This document shows positions 55,865 through 64,000 of a DNA stretch of 64,000 nt, one piece after another. The notes beneath the pieces were generated by a model, which was not told where the DNA came from, did not search any database, and worked only from the letters and a program-made list of their open reading frames with translations. The translations under genes and the position numbers were made by a program. Source of the stretch: Hirundichthys speculiger (Eukaryota; Chordata; Actinopteri; Beloniformes; Exocoetidae). Location of the stretch: the NCBI GenBank assembly GCA_018398805.1, contig JAGFBZ010000342.1, positions 828,001 to 892,000 on the forward strand, in the 5' to 3' direction. How positions within the stretch are numbered: position 1 is the first letter of the stretch; each line of letters starts with the position of its first letter.

Positions 55865-57599
55865 ACACCTGTGACGGCTACATCAGCCTGCTGAAGGACA
55901 TTCAGCATGTCAGCTCTGATTAAGCCCGCCATCAGCCTGCAGAGCAGAGAGTCCTAATGGGGGGGGAGGGGGGGGGACTTGTGTCCGGTAATAAATCGGC
56001 GCAGGCAGCCGGGCCCCTCCGGAGCCGCAGCCCGGTCGACCCCTCGGCAGATGCCGGCCGGCTCGGCCCCGCCAGTCGCGCCCGCGGCCCGCGTGGCCAA
56101 CGCCATCGATGAGCGATGGCCGCCGTCCAGAGGAGGGGGTCCGGCGCCGCGGGTGCAGCTGTAGACATCGTTAACGCTCAATAAGGGAAGAGCGGCGCTT
56201 CGCAGGTGGGGTGAAGTGATATTGATGGAGGCTCGCCTCCAGTCGCCCGGTTCACCGAGCAAATATGAGAATAAATTTGCCCTTTTGTGCCGCGTGCGTC
56301 TTTCATTAATATTAACCAGCGGCCTCGGCGGCGCCGGAGAGTGTCCATTAACGGCAGCCGCCAGGGGTTGACAACCACCGTCTGTTTATGGTTCTGAAAT
56401 TGTTTTTGGCTTTTGTTGACTGTCCTCTTTCGGATGATTTCGCCAGCGCATGCAGAGCTTGATCCAATACAGTCTTCGGGCTCCAATTCGGCAAAGTCAA
56501 TTATATTTTTTGTGACTGGAAAGTTGTGACATTATTTGCAGAGCTGGAGTCATGGTCTACAGAAGATTAATCCTGAGGATCCATGTTGTTATGGCAGACA
56601 CACCCCACCCAACCCCTCCTCCTCATTGCGCTCGTGTCGCCAGGAAATCGAGAAGTGCAAAAAAACCGACAGCATTAGAGACCAAACAAGAAAGGGAACG
56701 CAGGGTTGAGTGGGATCCAAGCGATTGTCCTCGTAACGCTGGACAAAACCAATTTTTCGTGTTAAACGTGCTAGTTTTCTGGAGCTCTTTTTAAAGACTC
56801 GAGCTCTGGCCTGGTAGCGATGTCATCTTCGGTAGGCGGAGCATAGTCAGATGAGTCGTGTCTGAGCCAGGTGTTGACGCAGATCCTTCTTCGATGGTCG
56901 TACCACAACCGTCTGTTACGTTAGCTTATTACACCAGGTGAAAACGAGCTTTTTTAAACCTCCTTCTAATACATTTCATCAGCTGTCAAGTTCATACAGA
57001 TTTTATTACTCAGTGGAGTAAATTCACAATGAGTGAAATCTGATATTTCCTTGAACATGAGCTCTTTCTTTCCACGTCACCTATAAAAGACGTTCTCGTT
57101 TTTGTTAAACGTAGCTTTTCCCTTTAATTAGCATCTGGACTTCCGTCAGGTTCAGAAGTCTCTGGACAATGGCACCACTTTCATGGGAAACACGTGACCA
57201 AAATGTATATATATATTATAAAATGCATAATATTAGCATACGCTAAAAGAAAAAAAAATCAAGAAGATGAAGGAAAAAGAGAACGGGAAAGTGCTAAATT
57301 CAAACATGTATAATCTGACATTATTAAAAAAAAAAAGTTATGATGCCACTTTGTCCCAGTCTGTAGTCTCTTTACTACACTTTAGCCTAGCTTATTTAAA
57401 AAGTAATTAACAGTAAGCTAACCAGTAACTAATTTGTATTTGGAAGAGGGTGATATATGTCTTCTTGAATTTTCTGCAGGTCATGTGATAGTTTTTTTTT
57501 TCTTGATTGTGTTTTTGTCAAACTTTGCACGTTTCAGTTGTGTTTGTTAATTTATATTGTATTTTAAGTTTTCTTACATCATTCTGCACCTCTGTTATT
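55627..57599. other. 2 kb without recognisable gene; GC-rich centre
   Basis: Contains a C run and (CAC)n at 55778-55811 and (CA)n at 55832-55862. 55930-56480 is GC- and CpG-rich, with words such as GCGGCCTCGGCGGCGCCGG, flanked by AT-rich sequence such as TTTCATTAATATTAACC. This may be a CpG island or conserved non-coding DNA. Short frames on both strands overlap with no domain. 57185-57599 is AT-rich, ending with AATAAAAGATTTCTGG. Confidence 0.4.
55778..55862 (+). repeat. Compound microsatellite C-run, (CAC)n, (CA)n
   Basis: About 14 C followed by seven CAC triplets, a short C run, a 20-base spacer and about 15 CA dinucleotides. Confidence 0.9.
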
Positions 57600-57707
57600 T
57601 AAAATAAAAGATTTCTGGATTGAATGATCTTCTTGGTGTTTTTGGGCCGATAGGGCCCCCATGCCCACTCTTGCCCAGGGCTCCAATGGTGACTAGAAAC
57701 GCCCCTG
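57600..57707. mobile_element. Possible transposon terminus
   Basis: The stretch ending GGTGACTAGAAACGCCCCTG resembles the 3' terminus of a common fish DNA transposon and pairs in style with CAAGGGCGCAGATGG at 53958. No target duplication supports a single element spanning both, so I treat it as a fragment. Confidence 0.3.
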
Positions 57708-59395
57708 CCCTTGAGCTGCGCCCTTTCAAAGCTACGAGTTTCAGGATAATAGTAATTAAGTTTGTGAAGGGCAAATCATTTCACATGGAAACATCAGAAT
57801 AACAAGACGAAAAGGTTCGCGTTCCGAGTCCTGCAGGTTTAAACGCACATTTATAGAAACTTTTTAACTGTATACAGACGCGAACGTGCACTGATCTGCG
57901 GAGCAGCTACAACGCATAAAGCTATTTTCAGGAGTTAATATGAGATGGCGTTTTAATGAAAAAGGCCTGACGACGATGTAAAAACACAAGATGTCACTGA
58001 CAGCATTTATTAGTCGCTCATCAATACTTCCTCTGGCGCGGAGCCACGACCCACATTACCTCGTATTAAAAACCCCGCCGCCCTCCGCAGGCGCCGTCCG
58101 TGATGTCGGAAGGTTTAATGTCGAATTCAGCGGCGTCCGGAGATATTAAAAAAACACAGCGTGTCCGTAAATTAGCACGTTTGCTCCGCTGCGTCTGCAG
58201 TAGCGCATCGTCATGCCCCGATCGATCTGCATCTGCATCCGATGGAACTGATAAGAAGAAGCACTGGTTTAAATAATACTGAGCATCTGCATTTTTTTCT
58301 CTTTTTTTCTGGAAGTTTGGGAATGGTTGCAGCTGGCAGGGCGCACGCTGAGCAGGATGAGTAATGGCAGCAAATTGAGAGGTGGAGGAAGCAAACACAA
58401 CGGGTTGTTGTTTCGAACAGACACTTCACCCGGGGGCTCCAGTCACACTAACCCCTTCTATTAAAATTTATTACAGCCTCCCTGCACCTCCTTCTGCAGA
58501 AACCGAGTCATTTCCATCCCGGAGGACTCTGAATTCGCCCTCCGTGTTCTCTAATTCCTCTTCCTCGTTTGCTTTCCCCTCCAGAAGGGCCGGATGTGCA
58601 GTAAGTGACCGTTTTCAAGCAAAACCGATCGGACTCGCGGCCTAAAGATGCTTGATGATGCCTTCGCCGTTGCAAAGCAAGTCGGAGCAGGTTGGTCGGC
58701 CAGCTTCAGGGCGGAGGTTCAGACCCGCACCAAGTAGGCGAAGAGCTTTCTTCCCTCTGCTCTGTTCGATTTAAAGGTTATCTGCAGCCATCCTGTCCGG
58801 CGCCTCCGGCGCGACGGGCCGAGCCGCCACAGGTGTGAGAGCTGCAGATAAGCGAAGGAAGGCTCGGGGCGAGCTGGGACGGAGGCTGGCGGCGAGATAC
58901 GGAGGTCCAGCGAGGCCCGGCGCCGACCTGCATTCGCGCCACTGCACGCTCGACAAACGCCGTTTCTGAGAAGAGAGACGCGGGGCTATATCAGCACGGA
59001 GCTGCGATCGTCCCCCGCTCGGCTCGGTGCTCGCTTTCTTTTTTTTTTAAGGGATTCAGGAAATCAGCGGTGGCGGAAACAGGAACGGAGCGACCCAGCC
59101 GGGGTGGCAGAGGTGCCACCAGAGAGGTTTCACATGATCCAAAATTCCAATGGGTCCAGTCACTAAAACTTCTTCTGTCACAAGGTCCAAACCACATATT
59201 TCTTGCATCCCATACCATATACACCCTGTCCATGATAATCAAATGCACATCTTATATTTTCATGTCATTTCAACATATTTTTTTTTTTGTGTTCACATTG
59301 AGACACATGCAGCTAACAGGGAAATTGAGCCCTGCATTACAACTGATAAAAAATATTTCTTCATTATAAAATCAAGAGTTCCTCTTCCTGAAATG
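57708..59395. other. 1.7 kb without recognisable gene
   Basis: CpG-rich patches occur at 58060-58220 and 58780-58980. Open frames are short, overlap on both strands and have no domain. Poly-T tracts near 59040-59048 and 59279-59288. Confidence 0.4.
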
Positions 59396-59403
59396 GTGTA
59401 AAC

Positions 59404-60230
59404 CAGCGGTTCCCAAACTTTTTTAGCCGCGCACCCCCTTCTATGTCTCAACCGGGTTGACGCACCCCCGATCCCCCACCCCTTAAAAAAAACGCAACAA
59501 GTTTTATTATAGCCATATTAAAGTCGCCATGTTTATTCATGCTAAAATGACCAGAACACACATATAACATAATAATCACAATCACAAAAATGCGCTCTCG
59601 CATTTAAATTAAACTTAAACACTGTAACACAGTTCCAATATAATGAAACAAAGTTATGCGCAGGCTTCCACTTTTAAGAGCAAAGAGGATGGATGACATG
59701 CTCAGACTCAGTGTCAGAAAACAGATAAGTTGAGGAAAATGTTAGAATATTTTGAACATTGAACAAAAATGTAAATGTTGATGGATGTTTAAATGACCGT
59801 GGAACTAACACAACCCGTCATCATAACACAGGTTATGGAAATAAAATTTGAACGCCAGTAATTTAATTCTATTCCAATAAAGTTCCAATAAAGATATTTT
59901 CCCTGATTTCAGCCAATTGATCATATTTGCGAGAATGAATAAAGTAGAGGCCACAAGCTAGGTGCAAATGCAGTGGTAGAAGAATATAACTTCTTCTTCT
60001 ACGCTTCACTTTAAGATGACGTGCATTTTGAATAGCCTGCATTTATTTATTCATTAAAATTACAGTTTTTGATTTAAAATTTTACAAAGGAAATGTTTAT
60101 TTACACATCTTTATTGTGTGAAAACAAAAAAAAAATTATCAGACCGCCATTACATTTTTCATCTCGCGCACCCCCTAGAGGCAGCTTGCGCACCCCTGGG
60201 GGTGCGCGCACCCCACTTTGGGAATCCCTG
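59404..60230. mobile_element. hAT element with perfect 8-bp target duplication
   Basis: Begins CAGCGGTTCCCAAACTTTTT and ends CCCCACTTTGGGAATCCCTG. The octamer GTGTAAAC flanks it exactly (59396-59403 and 60231-60238). GCGCACCCC motifs lie just inside both ends. The 827-bp interior is AT-rich with no transposase frame. It is an internally deleted, non-autonomous copy. The perfect duplication and well-kept termini suggest relatively recent insertion. Confidence 0.92.
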
Positions 60231-60238
60231 GTGTAAAC

Positions 60239-60779
60239 AAAGGTTTTAGAAGTGCCTTTTTTCCTTTCCTGAGAACAATTAACCCAACAATGGTGTCAAA
60301 TTCAAACAGCTGAAGAGGTATTGAAGGCCAGTTTTATTATGAACTTATTTACCTCATAAGAAGAATGAAGTTATTTACCAGGTAACACTGTCGTACTGGG
60401 CCCGAAGCTCATTGATTTTCGGCGCTCTCACGTCAGACTTCGGTGGAAAGTTTTTGTCAAAAAATATTCCCGCTTTTGATTAATACCACTGTTTCACAGC
60501 ATATTAGGCGTACCGGTTTACCACTGCCGGTCGGAACGATAAACTCATAGTTGTTCGTCCACTTACTTTTGAGATGTCGATTTTCAGCATCAACTTTTCG
60601 CATCCGTCGAGCGTGCCATGTCTTCTTCTTCTCTCTCGTTTGTTTCTGCAGTAGACAAATTTCAGTGGCTCTCAGAGCCATCGCCTGTAAACGGTTGGTG
60701 ATTGCCGCAAATGACTCGTTTACCTGCGCTCACAGTTTCCCCAGGCACTGGGAAAAAAACTGAGCTATTTATTTTGAGG
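60239..60779. other. No gene recognised
   Basis: Overlapping frames on both strands at 60457-60763 are basic or cysteine-containing but match nothing I recognise. Confidence 0.4.
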
Positions 60780-60781
60780 TA

Positions 60782-61483
60782 CCATATTTTCTGGACTATA
60801 AGCCGCTACTTTTGTCCCACGCTTTAAACCATGAGGTTTATACAGAGATGCGGCTTTTCTATGAATGTTTCTTCAGCCCTCAGGGGCGCTCTAGCAGGAA
60901 GTGCAAAAACCAAAAACAAACTAAGTAGTTAAAGGCTATTCTGTTTTTGTTCAGTATCCTATGTTGGCTATGCTACTCTACATTCATTTAGCATCAATAC
61001 CTGTTATTATTGGACAAACTGATTAATCCAGGTGTGTCTGAACATTGTAACTACTCAGACACACCTGGATTTATCAGTTTGTCCAGTCAGTTTGTTGGTT
61101 CCTCAGTGGATTTCAGGGTTCTGAGCGGACCCGCCGCAGAGGTAAGGTTTTAATCGCAGATGTGGACCGGACGCAGCGTGGAGCCAGCAGGTCCGCGATC
61201 CGGCTCCAAAGCGGATCCGGCACTGAGTGGAAGTAGAACCCCGATACGGGTCCGTTTCGCGGGTCCGTTCCGGATGATGTGTGGGGGTGTTTCAGTACAC
61301 AGGAGGAGGAAAAACTCAGTTCAGGTATGTGAATAAACACTAATGGTACAAAATCTTTCCATGTAAATATCTTATTTCTCAGCCTGGATACCGGTGGCTT
61401 ATATGTGACAAAATATATGTTTCGTTTATATTTTAATGGGTGCAGCTTATATTCAGGTGCGCTTTATAGTCCAGAAAATACGG
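60782..61483. mobile_element. Palindromic MITE with TA target duplication
   Basis: Begins CCATATTTTCTGGACTATAA and ends TATAGTCCAGAAAATACGG, near-perfect terminal inverted repeats, with TA on each side (60780-60781 and 61484-61485). A strong central hairpin lies at 61012-61084. A partial copy is at 50625-50807, and possibly a worn one lies at 43430-43500. Length 702 bp. Open frames inside (for example 61113-61340, minus) have no domain. TA duplication suggests mobilisation by a Tc1/mariner-group transposase. Confidence 0.8.
61012..61084. repeat. Hairpin, 30-bp arms
   Basis: Arms 61012-61041 and 61055-61084 (GGACAAACTGATTAATCCAG... against its complement) pair with a single mismatch around a 13-nt loop. 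It sits inside the palindromic MITE. Confidence 0.85.
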
Positions 61484-61485
61484 TA

Positions 61486-64000
61486 TTTATGTGGCACTGA
61501 TTACTGGTCCGGACAGAACCTTTACTTGGTCCAGATCTGGACCCAGGTCCGCCATTTGGTGATCCCTGGTCTAGAGAGAATAAAGTGCACCGTGTAACAT
61601 TTGAGAAAATGGTGAAAGCAAATGTTTAATGGCGGTAGGATGTGAGGGGCTCGGAGGAGTGATGTCCTTCCTGTTGAACAAAAGTGAAACCAGAGCTGCA
61701 CCGGCTCACTTTCAGTCGCCGCAGCTCCTCCATTAATATCTAATATGAGGGAGGTTAGAGGAAAATGGTTAGCATGTCTGGAGGGTTCCCGTTAGCCCGG
61801 CATGCAGCATCTCCTCATCTGGAAGTAGGGACAGAAACCCTCTGACGATAATTGGCGTATCACTAAAAGTACCCATGAACGCTGAGTACGTGAACACGAC
61901 GTTGTTTAAATTCCAGCTACACACGCAAACACGTACAGTTATCTGCATGTTGTATATTCACAAGAACAACAGACTTCACGTTCTGCCAGCGCGGTGCAAA
62001 TTCTGAATCAGGTGATCACGCAGTGAAACGCAGCACTGCTGAACTCTGATTGATCTTCATGGATCGCCTCATAAATTCTAGACCGAGTTTCTAGGAGGAA
62101 ACAAACATGCCGACACAGGGTTGTAGCCTCAACGCAGCAACAGGTGAGTGACATCACACCTCTGCAGGTTAGAGCAGTATCTTCACTTCAACCACAGCTG
62201 CAGAGGAGCTGCACCAACTCTGGAGTAGTCGCATGTCAAAATAAAAAAAACACCCGTCGAATTCCTCCGTGTTCAACGCACAAATGAGCCACGGCGACTT
62301 AGCCCCGCCTCCATGTACAATTTTGTTGGCTAGATCCGGCCGCGTGGCTGCAACGTCAGTCCGGCATGTCCTGCAATGCCAGCTTGTCCCACCGGGGGCA
62401 GGCTTCGCCGTCTCTTCCTACACGCGGGCTTTTCTCGTAGCAGCCGAGGCACGAGGGCGAAGCTTTCTGCTGTTCAAAAATCCGAACGCCACCTCGGCGA
62501 GCGTCCGCAGGCTCCGACTCTAGCGAGCAGTCGCTGCTCGTCGCTCCCGGTACCTTCATGTCGGTATCATCTCCGGGACGGTACAGATTGCTGTAATAAT
62601 GATGCATTCGCCGTCGTGCCAGTTGACTGAAACGATAACGAGCTGGCATCGAATGCCCGATCCCGACTCCGGTCCAACTGATGGCCGTAATGAGCCGTGT
62701 TGTTTTCCAATCCCAATACGAATTACCGTCTCCTGCGTTCGTTGGAGCGTGGATTTTCTTTTCGCCGGAGCCAACGGCGGCTCACGCGAGCCTTCGTACA
62801 GTCTGGACCGGCTCCGTGGGACTGAACCCATGCCTCGATCAGAAACTTTAAAATAAATTAACTCAAAAATGTGCTCGAACAAACAGTGACTGTTAAAGCT
62901 GGCAAGGAAACGTACTGAATTAATCATTTTTTTCCCTCCGCTGACGTGTTTACAGACAAAACGGGTAATAAAAGAGAAGCGATAACGGGGAGAAGCGCAC
63001 ACGTCGATATCTTCCCCGTTCAGCTCCGCGCCATCGACGTCAGTCGTGACAGAAATTAAAGATTCAAACGAGCACTTCTGCTGCACCGGAGGGGGGGGTT
63101 ACGCTGCAGCAGAACATCTGAAATTGTAATTTTTGTTGGGAAAAAATACATAATTATCACAGTGACTAATGAGGATTCATGGATTGTTTTTCAGAGATCA
63201 GCGGCGCGAGGAAACGGCGAGGCGAGCCCGCCCCCGTTCGCTCAACTGGACGGCGACAGCGCTGGAAACCCGAAACACGTATGTATGCGCGGAGATCCCC
63301 TCTTCTATAGGCTGCGGCTAATTTCAGACTCTGGCTGCACAAACATCATTAATCAAGCTGACTAAGATTAGTCGCTGGCAAGCTCCCCTACCTGTTTATT
63401 ATAATTAAATCGATGTACGTGTCATCGCGGGCGTGGACTCAAAACGGCGGCGGAGGCGGCTGCTGCGCTCGCCACAAAAAAGAGAGGCTGGAAAAACAGG
63501 GGAGACGATGATAAAGTTCGAAAACAGACGAAAGGATAAATCAGCGATTAAAATATTCCAATCAGGCGCCGGCAGTGAATAAGCAGATCTGGAGGCGAGT
63601 TACGGCCTGCAGAGGTGAGAGGTGTCATCGTGTCGCTCTGCAACTTAAAGATAACCGCTGCAACGTTTGAGAGCGCGGGTATCTTTACAAAACAGTTTAA
63701 AAACCTTATAGTTGCACTGCAGAAAACATCTCATAAAAGGAAAAAGGGAAGCGATGCTGAGGCAAAAAAGAGGGAGGAAAAAAAACAGAAAATCCTCCGA
63801 AGACCCGAGCTGTGAGCAAGGCAGTGCCAACGTGTTTAAGCTAACGCTCCCGCATGAGTTCTGGCGGCCGGCCGAAACAAAGGCGGCGTGTTACAACTCC
63901 CGCGGTGCGTCTGGGCTGTCAGGAAATAAAAACTGCAGAGCTCTGGCTTTGTTTAAGAAACCACAGTGTGCTCTGAGCCGTCGAGCACCACTCCAATCTA
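61486..64000. other. 2.5 kb without recognisable gene; CpG-rich block
   Basis: 62270-62860 is CpG-rich, with open frames in three or more frames on both strands (the longest 176 codons, minus, 62556-63086), none with a recognisable domain. A hidden TE, an exon of a fast-evolving gene or a CpG island are all possible. 63290-63420 (CATTAATCAAGCTGACTAAG, TTATAATTAAATCGATG) looks like homeodomain-site-rich non-coding DNA. Nothing else recognised up to the window end. Confidence 0.4.

Noticed and set aside
53958..57707. A single 3.7-kb transposon with ends CAAGGGCGCAGATGG and CTAGAAACGCCCCTG
   Set aside because: Flanking octamers CTCCAAGG and CCCTTGAG do not match, and the intervening sequence contains unrelated elements and a CpG-rich block. 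Kept only as two possible fragments.
62556..63086. 176-codon minus-strand frame
   Set aside because: Open frames exist in several frames on both strands of this CpG-rich block, as expected from few AT-rich stop codons. No family recognised and no splice structure convincing enough to call a gene.

Overview
This window looks like gene-poor intergenic DNA from a teleost fish. I infer this from the repeat content: Tc1-like, pogo/Tigger-like, hAT, Harbinger-like and IS3EU-like DNA transposons, a Penelope-like element with a GIY-YIG endonuclease, fish-type L1 and L2/Rex1-like LINE 3' ends, a tRNA-derived SINE, and very long minisatellites. The species cannot be named from the sequence alone. I found no convincing host protein-coding exon, tRNA, rRNA or CRISPR array. 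Every coding trace I can support is a decayed or partial transposon protein.

Layout. 0-17.7 kb is a transposon mosaic: a hAT end at the window edge; three essentially full-length copies of one pogo/Tigger-like non-autonomous element (97-772, 6125-6766 and 11852-13801, the last split by a Penelope-like insertion); two copies of a BED-finger hAT (1656-2693 and 15045-16113); and two ruined Tc1-like transposases (about 7440-7840 and 17090-17687). 18.1-43.1 kb is dominated by tandem repeats: a 15/16-bp array (18096-19992), a 20-bp array (28891-29723 and 30839-35994) split in two by a hAT insertion, an 8-bp array (37265-39055) and a second 20-bp array (41074-43145). Together these are nearly 12 kb. 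Between them lie hAT elements, an L1 3' end and a SINE. 43.1-64 kb returns to dispersed elements: a Harbinger-like MITE, several hATs (one carrying a broken BED finger and a LINE insertion), degenerate telomere-like repeats at 51.2-51.6 kb, a third BED-hAT copy, an IS3EU-like element inside another hAT, a hAT with a perfect 8-bp target duplication (59404-60230), and a palindromic MITE (60782-61483).

How the parts relate. The history is one of nested insertion. Penelope went into Tigger, a hAT MITE into Tc1, hAT into hAT, LINE into hAT, IS3EU-like into hAT, SINE into hAT, and hAT into minisatellite. The three BED-hAT copies keep a fossil exon-intron-exon structure of a transposase start and share the same frame break, so they probably spread as a non-autonomous family. 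The minisatellite cluster together with degenerate telomere-like repeats suggests a subtelomeric or formerly subtelomeric location. That is inference.

Limits. Transposon superfamilies were assigned by eye from terminal repeats, target-site duplications and remembered motifs, not by database search. Boundaries of arrays and truncated elements are good to a few tens of bases at best. Stretches described as holding nothing recognised may still contain regulatory DNA that only cross-species alignment would reveal.
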